This document shows, piece by piece, positions 17,291-25,719 of a DNA stretch of 64,000 bases. Under the pieces are notes generated by a model. The model ran no database searches, was not told where the DNA came from, and worked only from the letters and a program-made list of their open reading frames with translations. The stretch covers positions 31,912 to 95,911 of the forward strand of contig NZ_JASCIS010000030.1 in NCBI RefSeq assembly GCF_029968015.1, in the 5' to 3' direction. The DNA comes from Streptomyces luteolus (GTDB lineage: Bacteria; Actinomycetota; Actinomycetes; Streptomycetales; Streptomycetaceae). Each line of letters starts with the position of its first letter. Position 1 is the stretch's first letter. Position numbers and translations under genes: made by a program.

Positions 17291-18235
17291 TCAGGCGAGG
17301 GACCAGGCGATCCCGTCGAGGATGTCGTGCTCGCTCACGACGACCTCGTCCGCGCCGACGCGTTCCATGATCATCAGGAGTACGAGGGCGCCCGCGCCGA
17401 TCACGTCCACGCGGCCCGGGTGCATCGGGCCGATCGCGGCGCGTTCCGCGTGCGTCGAGCCGAGGAGCTGCTCGGTGATCTTCTTGACCTGGGCGTAGGG
17501 GATCCGGGAGTGGTGGATCGCCGCCGAGTCGTACCTCTGCAGGCCGAGGGCGATCGCGGCGACCGTCGTGACCGAGCCCGCCAGGCCGACCAGGGTGCGG
17601 GCCGAGCCGATCGGCACCGTCCGCTCGGCCAGGTCGAGGGCCTCGGCGATGTCCGCGCGGATGGCCTCCACCTGCGCCTCGGAGGGCGGGTCCGCGACCG
17701 CGCCGTCCCGCACGAGGTGGCGCTCCGTCATGCGCACGCAGCCGACGTCGACGGAGCGGGCGGCGCGCACCCCGTCCGCGTCCCCGACGACGAACTCGGT
17801 CGAGCCGCCGCCGATGTCCACGACCAGGTAGGGCGTGTGCAGATCGGCGCGGCCCTTCAGCTCCCCGGTGGCGCCGGTGAAGGAGAACTCCGCCTCCTGG
17901 TCGCCGGTGATCACCTCGGGCTCGACGCCCAGGATGTCGACGACGCCGCGCACGAACTCGTCCCGGTTCTCCGCGTCCCGCGAGGCCGAGGTGGCCACGA
18001 AGCGGAGGTGCTCGGCGCCGTGCTCCCTGATGATCCCGGCGTACTCCCGGCACGCCGCGAACGTACGCTCCAGCGCCTCGGGGGCGAGCCGGCCGGTCCT
18101 GTCGACGTCCTGGCCGAGCCGGACGATCGTCATCCGCCGGTCCAGATCGACCAGTTGACCGGTCTCGGGGTCCGCGTCAGCGACGAGCAGGCGGATGGAA
18201 TTCGTACCGCAGTCGATGGCGGCGACGCGGGTCAT
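17291..18235 (-). CDS. ppx: Exopolyphosphatase / pppGpp phosphohydrolase (Ppx/GppA)
   Basis: A 314-residue member of the ASKHA phosphatase superfamily. The first phosphate loop is AIDCGTNSIRLLVAD (residues 5-19) and the second is VVDIGGGSTEFVVGD near 140. It removes terminal phosphate from polyphosphate or pppGpp, linking it to phosphate storage and the stringent response. I chose the ATG at 18235, whose ATGA overlaps the stop of the DUF501 gene by 4 bp, indicating translational coupling in the eno-ftsB-DUF501-ppx operon. It is short (the two core domains only), as usual in actinobacteria. Confidence 0.92.
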   Translation of the reverse strand: MTRVAAIDCGTNSIRLLVADADPETGQLVDLDRRMTIVRLGQDVDRTGRLAPEALERTFAACREYAGIIREHGAEHLRFVATSASRDAENRDEFVRGVVDILGVEPEVITGDQEAEFSFTGATGELKGRADLHTPYLVVDIGGGSTEFVVGDADGVRAARSVDVGCVRMTERHLVRDGAVADPPSEAQVEAIRADIAEALDLAERTVPIGSARTLVGLAGSVTTVAAIALGLQRYDSAAIHHSRIPYAQVKKITEQLLGSTHAERAAIGPMHPGRVDVIGAGALVLLMIMERVGADEVVVSEHDILDGIAWSLA

Positions 18236-18795
18236 ACGGTCTCCTCCGGCTGGTCTTCCGGCCGGTCTTCCGGCTTGTCCTCGGGGAGCGTCACGCACGC
18301 GCCCTTGCGCCACCACTCCGGCAGCATCGCGATGGCCTCGTCGCCGAGCGGGTTCACCCCGGGTCCGGCGGCCAGCGAGTGGCCGACGAGGACGTGCAGG
18401 CACTTCACCCGGTCCGGCATACCGCCCGCCGACGGGAAGCCCTGGAGGACCTCGATCTCGTCGCGGCGGCGGATGTAGTCCTCGTGCGCGGCGCGGTACG
18501 CGGCGGCGAGCTCCGGGTCCGTGGCGAGCCGCTCCGTCATCTCCTTCATGACACCGTTGGCCTCAAGCGTGCCGATCGCCGAGGCGGCCTTCGGGCACGT
18601 CAGGTAGTACAGCGTCGGGAACGGCGTGCCGTCGGGCAGCCGGGGCGCCGTCTCCACCACGTCGGGCTGACCGCACGGGCAGCGGTGGACGATGGCCCGC
18701 AGCCCGCGCGGCGGTCGGCCGAGCTGCTGCTTGAAGGCCGCGACGTCCGCGTCGGTCGGCTCGGTGCGCGGGGTGGAGGGCGGGGGCGTTTCCAT
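18232..18795 (-). CDS. DUF501 domain protein
   Basis: A 187-residue protein of the actinobacterial DUF501 family. Visible features are the RCPCGQPDVVET element with a Cys pair near residue 40, YLTCPKAASAIGTLEANGVM, and a conserved GGMPDRVKCLHVLVGHSLA near 130. The Cys and His residues suggest metal binding, but the function is unknown. The C-terminus is a repetitive Glu-Asp-Lys-Pro stretch (EDKPEDRPEDQPEE). It lies between ftsB and ppx, an order conserved in the phylum. Confidence 0.88.
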   Translation of the reverse strand: METPPPSTPRTEPTDADVAAFKQQLGRPPRGLRAIVHRCPCGQPDVVETAPRLPDGTPFPTLYYLTCPKAASAIGTLEANGVMKEMTERLATDPELAAAYRAAHEDYIRRRDEIEVLQGFPSAGGMPDRVKCLHVLVGHSLAAGPGVNPLGDEAIAMLPEWWRKGACVTLPEDKPEDRPEDQPEETV

Positions 18796-18820
18796 GCCGG
18801 TGCTCGTGTTCTTTCGGTGA

Positions 18821-18880
18821 GGTCGAAGAAAGTACGGTCGAAGAAAGTACGGGTCGGAGAAAGTACGGGTCGGAGAAAGG
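18821..18880. repeat. Four tandem 15-16-bp repeats in the ftsB-DUF501 gap
   Basis: GGTCGAAGAAAGTAC occurs at 18821-18835 and 18836-18850, then G-GGTCGGAGAAAGTAC at 18851-18866 and a partial copy at 18867-18880. The array fills most of the 88-bp gap between the FtsB stop and the DUF501 start, so it would be transcribed. Confidence 0.9.
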
Positions 18881-18883
18881 CGG

Positions 18884-19372
18884 TCAGTTGTCGTCTTCGG
18901 AGCCGCGGCGGTCCGCCTGGTCGACGCCGTCGAAGAGGTTGCTGTACCAGGCGCGGTCGGCCGCTCCCGGTTCGGTGGTGCGCACGCGGCCGCCGCTCGG
19001 GTCCACCACGGTGTACCCGGTCTCGCCCGGCAGCACCATGTGCAGCCGCTCGCGGGCCTGCCGCTCCACGTACGCCGGGTCGCGCCAGCGCGCCTTGGAG
19101 TCCCGGAGCTTCTCGGTCTGCTCGCGGGCCTCGGCCAGCTTCTGCTCCTGCTCCTCTATGTCGGCGCGCTGCGCCACGTACTGCCGCATCGGGTACGCGA
19201 GCGCCACGATCAGCGAGCAGACGACGAGGGCGAGCAGCGCCGCGCGGCCGGTGAGGCGGGAGCGGCGGGCCTGGCGGCGGGACTGGGAGCGGTAGACGCG
19301 CGCCGCGGTCTGCTCGCCGAACAGCCGCAGCCTGGTCGCGGTGGAGAACCGCTCCCGGTCCTTCACGGCCAT
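18884..19372 (-). CDS. FtsB/DivIC-family septum formation protein
   Basis: A 162-residue bitopic protein. The basic cytoplasmic N-terminus (about 45 residues) is followed by one transmembrane helix (AALLALVVCSLIVALAYPM, about 44-62), then a coiled coil (QRADIEEQEQKLAEAREQTEKL) and the family motif DPAYVERQARERLHMVLPGET. FtsB/DivIC bridges FtsQ and FtsL in the divisome. In actinobacteria this gene follows eno, as here. The C-terminal extension after residue 130 is acidic and low-complexity. Confidence 0.9.
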   Translation of the reverse strand: MAVKDRERFSTATRLRLFGEQTAARVYRSQSRRQARRSRLTGRAALLALVVCSLIVALAYPMRQYVAQRADIEEQEQKLAEAREQTEKLRDSKARWRDPAYVERQARERLHMVLPGETGYTVVDPSGGRVRTTEPGAADRAWYSNLFDGVDQADRRGSEDDN

Positions 19373-19396
19373 GTCCCCGCCTCCCGTTCACACGCG

Positions 19397-19441
19397 CGTA
19401 CGTCCCCGCACACGGTACGGGACCGGGTGCGGGGACGTACG
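19397..19441 (-). terminator. Hairpin between eno and ftsB
   Basis: A perfect 15-bp stem (19397-19411 with 19427-19441) sits in the 90-bp gap after the enolase stop. It may reduce readthrough from the strongly expressed eno into ftsB. Confidence 0.8.
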
Positions 19442-19462
19442 TAACTACTCAGGCCGTGAGGG

Positions 19463-20743
19463 TCAGCCCTTGAAGCGCGGGAAGGCGCTGCGACCGGCGT
19501 AGACCGCGGCGTCGTCGAGGATCTCCTCGATGCGAAGGAGCTGGTTGTACTTGGCGACGCGCTCGGAGCGGGCCGGGGCGCCGGTCTTGATCTGGCCGCA
19601 GTTGGTGGCGACGGCCAGGTCGGCGATGGTGACGTCCTCGGTCTCACCGGAGCGGTGCGACATCATGCACTTGAAGCCGTTGCGCTGGGCCAGCTCGACG
19701 GCGTCCAGGGTCTCGGTCAGCGAACCGATCTGGTTGACCTTGACGAGCAGGGCGTTGGCCGAGTTCTCCTCGATGCCGCGGGCCAGGCGCTCCGGGTTGG
19801 TGACGAACAGGTCGTCACCCACCAGCTGCACCTTGGAGCCGAGCTTCTCGGTGATGACGTTCCAGCCGGCCCAGTCGTCCTCGAACAGCGGGTCCTCGAT
19901 GGACACGAGCGGGTACGCGGAGACGAGCTCCTCGTAGTACTCGGTCATCTCGGCGGCGGAGCGGTCCTTGCCCTCGAAGGTGTACGTGCCGTCCTTGTAG
20001 AACTCGGAGGCGGCGACGTCGAGGGCGAGGGCGATCTGCTGGCCGGGGACGTAACCGGCCTCCTTGATGGCCTCGAGGATGAGGTCGAGGGCCTCGCGGT
20101 TGGAGCCGAGGTTCGGGGCGAAGCCGCCCTCGTCGCCGAGGCCGGTGGCCAGGCCCTTGCTCTTCAGGACCTTCTTCAGCGTGTGGTAGACCTCGGTGCC
20201 CCAGCGCAGCGCCTCGGAGAAGGACTCCGCGCCGATCGGGGCGATCATGAACTCCTGGATGTCCACGTTGGAGTCGGCGTGCGAGCCGCCGTTCAGGATG
20301 TTCATCATCGGCACCGGCAGCAGGTGCGCGTTCGGGCCGCCGAGGTAGCGGAACAGCGGCAGGTCGCTCGCCTCGGAGGCGGCGTGGGCGACGGCGAGGG
20401 AGACGCCGAGGATGGCGTTGGCGCCGAGCGAGCCCTTGTTGTCGGTGGCGTCCAGGTCGAACATCGCCTGGTCGATCAGGCGCTGCTCGGTGGCGTCGTA
20501 ACCGACGAGCTCCGGGCCGATCTGCTCGATGACCGCGAGGACGGCCTTCTCCACGCCCTTGCCCTGGTAACGGTTGGGGTCACCGTCACGGAGTTCGATG
20601 GCCTCGAAGGCACCGGTGGAGGCGCCGGACGGAACGGCAGCACGACCCGTGCTGCCGTCGTCGAGGCCGACCTCGACCTCGACCGTGGGGTTGCCTCGGG
20701 AGTCCAGGATTTCCCGGGCTACGACGACGTCGATGGACGGCAC
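19463..20743 (-). CDS. eno: Enolase
   Basis: A 426-residue glycolytic enzyme converting 2-phosphoglycerate to phosphoenolpyruvate. The N-terminal GASTG loop, catalytic Glu in GDEGGFAP, metal ligands in SIEDPLFEDD and GDDLFVTN, the catalytic Lys in LLVKVNQIGS and the signature SHRSGETEDVTIADLAV are all present. I chose the GTG at 20743 because AAGGAG lies 6 bp upstream; the ATG three codons earlier would abut that site, and Streptomyces enolases begin at this PSIDVV. Normal length. It heads the eno-ftsB-DUF501-ppx operon. Confidence 0.97.
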   Translation of the reverse strand: MPSIDVVVAREILDSRGNPTVEVEVGLDDGSTGRAAVPSGASTGAFEAIELRDGDPNRYQGKGVEKAVLAVIEQIGPELVGYDATEQRLIDQAMFDLDATDNKGSLGANAILGVSLAVAHAASEASDLPLFRYLGGPNAHLLPVPMMNILNGGSHADSNVDIQEFMIAPIGAESFSEALRWGTEVYHTLKKVLKSKGLATGLGDEGGFAPNLGSNREALDLILEAIKEAGYVPGQQIALALDVAASEFYKDGTYTFEGKDRSAAEMTEYYEELVSAYPLVSIEDPLFEDDWAGWNVITEKLGSKVQLVGDDLFVTNPERLARGIEENSANALLVKVNQIGSLTETLDAVELAQRNGFKCMMSHRSGETEDVTIADLAVATNCGQIKTGAPARSERVAKYNQLLRIEEILDDAAVYAGRSAFPRFKG

Positions 20744-21103
20744 GAGCATCTCCTTCTGGGATGTGACGCATAGCTGTGCTTGCACGCGGACCGCGCCGTT
20801 GCGGGCCGACCATGCTTTGCCTTGCGTCTCACGAGCCTAACCGCCTCCGGAGGCACAGCCACCCGGCCGCCCGCCCGCTGGGACGAAAAGAGACTCGAAG
20901 ACACGCATTGAGGGGCAAAGAACAACAACACTACCGAGCGGTAAGCACGATGTGCGCCGACCCGCTCGTACGGGCATGACCCCGCCCCGGCGCGTACGGG
21001 GGAATGCGCGCCGGGGCGGAGAGTGTGGGGGGCAGCGGCGGGGCGGCCGGGGGCGGTTGGTGGGGGGATGTGCTGATTCCGCCCCGGCCGCGTGCCGCTG
21101 CTC
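20744..21103. other. Gene-free region upstream of eno
   Basis: No gene is visible. The part next to eno should hold its promoter, which I could not place with confidence. The left-moving rpfA transcript ends in this region at the hairpin listed separately. Confidence 0.5.
20982..21019 (-). terminator. Terminator after rpfA
   Basis: A perfect 13-bp stem, CCGCCCCGGCGCG (20982-20994) with CGCGCCGGGGCGG (21007-21019), lies about 130 bp downstream of the rpfA stop. Confidence 0.75.
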
Positions 21104-21165
21104 GCTTCGGGTGCAGCTACTGCTTACTTCAGGTGCAGCTACTGCTTACTTCAGGTGCAGCTGCT
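21104..21165. repeat. Tandem duplication of the rpfA 3' end
   Basis: GCTTACTTCAGGTGCAGCT-(A/G)CT occurs at 21122-21143 and 21144-21165, with a partial third copy at 21104-21121. The right-hand copy contains the last codons and stop of rpfA; the others lie just beyond it. Confidence 0.9.
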
Positions 21166-21844
21166 GGCCCGGGAAGATGAAGTCGGCGTCGTCGACGATG
21201 TCCTTGTTCAGCTCGAAGAGAGTCTTCCAGCCACCCTTGACGTCGTGCTCCTCGGCGATCTTGGAGAGCGTGTCGTCCTTCTTCACCTTGTACTCGCCGT
21301 CGCCCTTCTTGACCTTCTTGCCGGTCGGGGTCTCGACGGTCTTCTGCGGGGCGCGCTCCTGCGAGCGGGAGGCGGGCTGCTCGGCCTTGCGCTCCGGCTG
21401 CGGGGCGGCCTGCTGCTGCGGGGCCTGCTCGGCGGGCTGCTCCGAACCGCCGCCGTCGTAGGCGGCGTTGGAGAGGCCGGTGCCGCAGTTCGGCCAGGCA
21501 CCCTTGCCCTGACCGGCGAGGACCTTCTCGCCGATCTCTATCTGCTGGGCCTTGGTGGCCTGGTCGGCGGTGGCCGCGTACTTGTCGCCGCCGTAGGCGC
21601 TCCAGGTGGAGGCCGAGAACTGCAGGCCGCCGTAGTAGCCGTTGCCGGTGTTGATCGACCAGTTGCCGCCCGCCTCGCACTGGGCGACGGCGTCCCACTC
21701 GGAGCCGGTGGCGGCGGAGGCGGAGCCCGCGGTGGCGATCGGCGCGGCGACCGCGGCACCGGCGACACCGGCGACCGCGAGGGCGCGGGTGGCCTTGTCG
21801 GCCTTGGTCAGACGACGGTGCTTGCCCTTGCCGGAGAACAGCAT
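21146..21844 (-). CDS. rpfA: Resuscitation-promoting factor-like transglycosylase with LysM domain (RpfA type)
   Basis: A 232-residue secreted protein. The signal peptide is residues 1 to about 45, ending ASA-ATGSEW. The Rpf domain (about 46-125) shows WDAVAQCEAGGNW with the catalytic Glu, YYGGLQFSASTW, and ANPNCG-type ending WPNCGTG. A Gln/Pro/Glu-rich linker follows, then a LysM peptidoglycan-binding domain (about 183-232: YKVKKDDTLSKIAEEH to LHLK). Rpf enzymes cleave peptidoglycan glycan strands and aid spore germination and exit from dormancy. A ydaO-type riboswitch precedes the gene. Confidence 0.93.
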   Translation of the reverse strand: MLFSGKGKHRRLTKADKATRALAVAGVAGAAVAAPIATAGSASAATGSEWDAVAQCEAGGNWSINTGNGYYGGLQFSASTWSAYGGDKYAATADQATKAQQIEIGEKVLAGQGKGAWPNCGTGLSNAAYDGGGSEQPAEQAPQQQAAPQPERKAEQPASRSQERAPQKTVETPTGKKVKKGDGEYKVKKDDTLSKIAEEHDVKGGWKTLFELNKDIVDDADFIFPGQQLHLK

Positions 21845-21860
21845 GGAGTAATCCCCTCAC

Positions 21861-22080
21861 CGACGCCTGCGAGGTGAGCTGTCGGGTTCGGGCCAAGTGA
21901 GTTGCCCGGCCGTACGGATGGTCCGTACGACTTCACCCCAAGCCGTTTCCGTCGCCGCTGCGGGCTCCGCGTGGAGCTCTCAACGGCCGGGCCCGGCACA
22001 AACCTTGGGTCCCCCGCTCCTGCCTACGGCGCTTTACGCGACGACTGTTCCCAAGGGCCGCCGGCAGGATTCGGCGTGAC
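21861..22080 (-). promoter_or_regulatory. ydaO-type (c-di-AMP) riboswitch
   Basis: On the leftward strand the leader of rpfA has the class's conserved elements in order: GCCGAATCCTGCCGG (from 22077), GGCAGGAGCGGGGGACCCAA, a GGGGTGAA segment, and GCCCGAACCCGACAGCTCAC with CGCAGGCGTCGG at the 3' end (about 21861-21890). It ends about 17 nt before the rpfA start. A long variable stem makes it about 220 nt. This class binds c-di-AMP and is known upstream of cell-wall hydrolase genes, including rpf genes in Streptomyces. Confidence 0.92.
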
Positions 22081-22260
22081 GGCCATCGGGGCCCGCCAGT
22101 GGCGAGCGGTGACGACGGTAGCCATGCGATCCACGGAAATACCAAGCCGATCAAGGCTGATGAGACTCATCTCTCACCAGGGGTGAAGTGTCTTTATAAC
22201 GGACATTCAGCGGCGAACTGCCGCCGGATTCCGCCCAGTTTCACCCCGCTCGTTCCCCCG

Positions 22261-23208
22261 TCAGTCGTCGAGGGCGAGGCGCTGGCCAGGGAGGATGAGG
22301 TCCGGGTCGGCGCCGATCGCGTCCTCGTTGGCCTCGTACAGGGCGGTCCAACCGCCGTCGATCCCACGGGCGTCGGCGATCGCGGAGAGGCTGTCGCCGA
22401 GGCGGACCGTGTACGTCGATCCATCGTCGTCGCGGGAGTCGTCACGGGGGCCGTCGCCGCGCGAGGCGTGCCGGCCCGAGGAGTTGGAGTCGCGGTCGCC
22501 GCCCGGGGCCTCGGGGGCGGGCTCACCGCGATGCTTGCCGGAGCCGTTCTGGCCTGAGTTGCCCGTTTCGTCCGCAGAGTCGTCGCGAGCCTTGTCGCCC
22601 GAATCACCCGAAGTATCACCTGACGGGGTGTCGGTGGGGGTGTCGGTGGGGGTGTCAGCGGGAACGTCGGCCGGGTTCTCGACGGCGGTGTCGCCGGGCG
22701 CCTCCGGGGCGGGGTCCTCGGACGACGGGCCTCCGGACGACGGCTCGTCGGCGGGCTCTTCGGTCGCCTCGTCGGCGGGCTGGGAGGGGTCGGCCTCCGG
22801 CTCGTCCGTCGGGTTCGTCACATCGAGCGGGAAGCCCGCGACCAGGCCGCAGGTGGGCCAGGCGAGCGGGCCCTGTTCGGCGAGGACCTTCTCTGCCACG
22901 GCGATCTGCTGGGCGCGGCTGGCCAGGTCGGCCGTCGGGGCGTACTTCAGGCCGCCGTGGTCCTCCCAGACGGCCTGGGTCAACTGGAGCCCGCCGTAGT
23001 ACCCGTTGCCGGTGTCGGCGCTCCAGACCCCGCCGCTCTCGCAGTCCGCGAGGCGGTCCCAGGTGTTGGCGTCGACGGTGGCGTCCGCGGCGCTGGCGCC
23101 GGTCGCGCCGAGCAGCGGGATGGCGATCGCCGACCCGGTCACTCCTGCCGCGACCACGAGGGCAGGGGCTTGACGGGGGCGTCGGTGACGGCCGTTCCCG
23201 GAGAGCAT
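22261..23208 (-). CDS. Second Rpf-like transglycosylase with LysM domain
   Basis: A 315-residue secreted protein. The start ATG at 23208 has AAGGGA 6 bp upstream. The signal peptide ends near residue 43 (ATGASAADA). The Rpf domain (about 44-125) shows WDRLADCESGGVW with the catalytic Glu, YYGGLQLTQAVW and LAWPTCG. A roughly 130-residue linker rich in Asp, Glu, Pro, Ser and Thr follows, with three near-identical PTDTP repeats. The C-terminal LysM (about 262-313) starts YTVRLGDSLSAIADARG. It is encoded just upstream of the riboswitch and rpfA on the same strand. The long acidic linker suggests it spans the cell wall. Confidence 0.9.
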   Translation of the reverse strand: MLSGNGRHRRPRQAPALVVAAGVTGSAIAIPLLGATGASAADATVDANTWDRLADCESGGVWSADTGNGYYGGLQLTQAVWEDHGGLKYAPTADLASRAQQIAVAEKVLAEQGPLAWPTCGLVAGFPLDVTNPTDEPEADPSQPADEATEEPADEPSSGGPSSEDPAPEAPGDTAVENPADVPADTPTDTPTDTPSGDTSGDSGDKARDDSADETGNSGQNGSGKHRGEPAPEAPGGDRDSNSSGRHASRGDGPRDDSRDDDGSTYTVRLGDSLSAIADARGIDGGWTALYEANEDAIGADPDLILPGQRLALDD

Positions 23209-23437
23209 GCGGTTCCCTTTCGCGCGACAACAGGCGTGGCGTCTGACAGCCATGACATCAGGCAGCCATGACGTCTGGCAGCCGTGGCGTCTCAGTCGAG
23301 GCGTCTCAGTCGAGGCTGAAACCTAGCGACAGTCGAACGCTTGTCACAACCCGGTACAGCGCAGATCACGCGAAAGTCACAGTCTTGACGCCCCGTCAGA
23401 AACGGTGTCGTGGTGCGGCCCCCTGCCGACCGGGGGC
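23209..23437. other. Intergenic with short direct repeats
   Basis: The gap upstream of the second Rpf gene holds short repeats (GGCAGCCATGAC/GGCAGCCGTGGC and GTCTCAGTCGAGGC twice, about 23255-23318). No gene or clear terminator for the P450 gene was seen. Confidence 0.5.
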
Positions 23438-24709
23438 TCACTCCGGCGTGAACTCCACCGGAAGCGTGCGCAGTCCGCGCATGATGAGCCCGCCGCGCCA
23501 GCGCAGATCGGCAGGTTCCGCCGCGAGCCGCAGGTCCGGGAGGCGGCGGAGCAGCGTCGCGATCGCGGTCTGACCCTCCAGGCGGGCGAGCGGTGCGCCC
23601 AGGCAGTAGTGGATGCCGTGCCCGTATCCGAGGTGCTGGTTGTCCCGCCGGGCCAGGTCGAGGGTGTCCGGGTCCGCGAAGCGTTCCGGATCGCGGTCGG
23701 CGGCAGCGAGGACGACCAGGACCGGGTCGCCGGGCGCGATGTCCTGGCCGCCGATGCTGAGCGGCTCGGTGGCGAAGCGCCAGGTGGCGAGCTCCACCGG
23801 GCCGTCGTGGCGGAGCAGTTCCTCGACGCCGGTCTCCAGGAGGTCCGTCTCCCCCGCCGCCAGGGACCGCTGCAGCCGCTCGCGCTGGCCGGGGTTGCGG
23901 AGCAGCTGGTACGTCCCGTTGCCGATGAGGTTGACCGTGGTCTCGAAACCGGCGAAGAGCAGGATGAAGGCCATCGCGGCGGCCTCGTTCTCGGTGAGGT
24001 GCTCGCCGTGGTCGCTGGCCTTGATGAGGCCGGAGATCAGGTCGTCGCCGGGCTCTTCGCGCTTGCGGTGAATGAGTTCGGCAAGATAGCCGCGCATCTT
24101 CTTCACCGAGCGGGCGACGCCGCCGCGCGGGCCTCCGCCGTGGCCCGGCTTGAAATGTCGCAGCATCATGCCCGCCCAGTCGCGGAAGTCGTCCTGGTCC
24201 TCGCGCGGGACGCCGAGCAGGTCGCAGATCGCGTAGATGGGCAGCGGGAAGGCGAACTCGTGGATGAGGTCGGCCTCGCCCGACGCGATGAACTTGTCGA
24301 TGAGCTCGTCGGTGAGCTGCTGCACGCGCGGCGCGAACTCGGCCACCCGGCGCGGCGTGAACGCCTTCGACACGAGCCGCCGCAGCCGGGTGTGGTCCGG
24401 CGGGTCGATGTTGAGCAGATGCGTCATCAGCTCGGCCTTGCGTTCGCCCGGAATGCCCGTCTTACCCTTGGCGTGGGAGGGCTCGTCGTGATGCTCCGGG
24501 TTCTTGCTGAGCCGCTGGTCGGCGAGGGCCTGCCGGGCGTCCGCGTACCGCGTGACCAGCCAGGCCTCCACGCCGCTCGGCAGCCGGGTCCGGTGCACCG
24601 GCGCGTGCTCGCGCAGCCAGGCGTACGCGGGATACGGGTCGCTGGCGAACTCCCAGGTGAACAGCGGAGGTTGAGGGCCTTCGGGGCACTGGCCGGTGGT
24701 GGTGCTCAC
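23438..24709 (-). CDS. Cytochrome P450
   Basis: A 423-residue soluble bacterial P450. The I-helix oxygen-binding motif is LLFAGFETT near residue 253, the ExxR motif is EELLR near 290, and the heme-ligand loop is YGHGIHYCLGAPLA with Cys369. It should hydroxylate a small molecule using a separate ferredoxin and reductase; none is encoded nearby. The start GTG at 24709 overlaps the mazG stop (GTGA), so the two are translationally coupled. Sequence style resembles the CYP107/CYP105 families, without certainty. Confidence 0.93.
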   Translation of the reverse strand: MSTTTGQCPEGPQPPLFTWEFASDPYPAYAWLREHAPVHRTRLPSGVEAWLVTRYADARQALADQRLSKNPEHHDEPSHAKGKTGIPGERKAELMTHLLNIDPPDHTRLRRLVSKAFTPRRVAEFAPRVQQLTDELIDKFIASGEADLIHEFAFPLPIYAICDLLGVPREDQDDFRDWAGMMLRHFKPGHGGGPRGGVARSVKKMRGYLAELIHRKREEPGDDLISGLIKASDHGEHLTENEAAAMAFILLFAGFETTVNLIGNGTYQLLRNPGQRERLQRSLAAGETDLLETGVEELLRHDGPVELATWRFATEPLSIGGQDIAPGDPVLVVLAAADRDPERFADPDTLDLARRDNQHLGYGHGIHYCLGAPLARLEGQTAIATLLRRLPDLRLAAEPADLRWRGGLIMRGLRTLPVEFTPE

Positions 24710-25686
24710 GCGTGGCCCTCCGCCGCCCGGATCGCGTCGCGGTACGCGCGGGCGGCGGCGCGCAGGGCGGCCTCCGGGTCGGCGCCCGCGGCCTCGGCGC
24801 GCACGGCGAGGGCGAGCAGCTCGTAGCCGACACCCTCGCCCGCGGGCAGCTCCACGTCGAGGCCCGCGGTACGCGTACGGGACGCGAGCTTCGCGGCGAG
24901 TGCCAGGCCGGGCTGGCCGAGCGGGACGCCGTCGGTCACGGAGTCGCGCTGCTTCTCCTCGGCCTTGGTGCGCAGCCAGTGCGCCTTGACGTCCTCGGGG
25001 GTCTCGGCGGAGTCGTCGCCGAAGACGTGCGGGTGGCGGTGGATCAGCTTGGCGACGATGGTGCCGGCCACGTCGTCGATCGAGAACGGCTCGCCCTCTT
25101 CCTCGGGGTCGGCCTCCTCGGCGATGCGGGCGTGGAACACGACCTGGAGGAGGACGTCGCCGAGCTCCTCGCGCAGTTCGGTGCGGTCGCCGTCCTCGAT
25201 GGCCTCGACGAGTTCGTACGCCTCCTCGATGCCGTACTTGGCGAGGCCCTTGTGGGTCTGCCGCGAGGACCAGGGGCACTCCCGCCTGATCCGGTCCATG
25301 ACCTGCACGAGGTCGAGGAGGCGCGCGCCCGGCAGGTCGTACGAGGCGGGCAGCAGTTCCAGGTCCGGCATCGTGATCCGGCCGGATCCGGCGAGCCGGG
25401 CCAGGCCGTCGGTCAGGCCGGGCTCGCCCTCGCCGGTGGCGACGACGACCACGGTGCGGTCGCCCGCGCAGGCGTCGATCAGTTCCTCGGCGCTCGGTGC
25501 GGCCCGGTCCACGGTGACGCCCGCTTCGCGGAGGTACGGGAGCTGGGGGTGCCGCGGGTCTGTGCACACCACCCGGTCCGCGTCGTGCAGGGCCTTCCAG
25601 GCGGGCCAGGAGAGGAGGCCGGGGGCTACGCGGTGCGAGGTGGTGAGGAGGACGATGCGGCCGGGGGCGAGGAGTTCTGCGTTCAC
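24706..25686 (-). CDS. mazG: MazG-family nucleoside triphosphate pyrophosphohydrolase
   Basis: A 326-residue enzyme that hydrolyses (d)NTPs to monophosphates. The MazG domain begins near residue 140 with RECPWSSRQTHKGLAKYGIEEAYE, where the EExxE metal ligands are visible (EEAYELVEAIED), followed by ELREELGDVLLQVVFHA and a second half to the end. The first 130 residues are not MazG; RIVLLTTSHRVAPGLLSW and the following AD(R)VV resemble a degenerate tetrapyrrole-methylase fold as in YabN proteins. It overlaps the P450 gene by 4 bp. Confidence 0.9.
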   Translation of the reverse strand: MNAELLAPGRIVLLTTSHRVAPGLLSWPAWKALHDADRVVCTDPRHPQLPYLREAGVTVDRAAPSAEELIDACAGDRTVVVVATGEGEPGLTDGLARLAGSGRITMPDLELLPASYDLPGARLLDLVQVMDRIRRECPWSSRQTHKGLAKYGIEEAYELVEAIEDGDRTELREELGDVLLQVVFHARIAEEADPEEEGEPFSIDDVAGTIVAKLIHRHPHVFGDDSAETPEDVKAHWLRTKAEEKQRDSVTDGVPLGQPGLALAAKLASRTRTAGLDVELPAGEGVGYELLALAVRAEAAGADPEAALRAAARAYRDAIRAAEGHA

Positions 25687-25719
25687 CCCTCGAACCTAAC
25701 TTGTCCCCGGGTCTTAATA

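Noticed and set aside
18821..18880. CRISPR-like array
   Set aside because: The repeats are directly adjacent, with no unique spacers and no cas genes.
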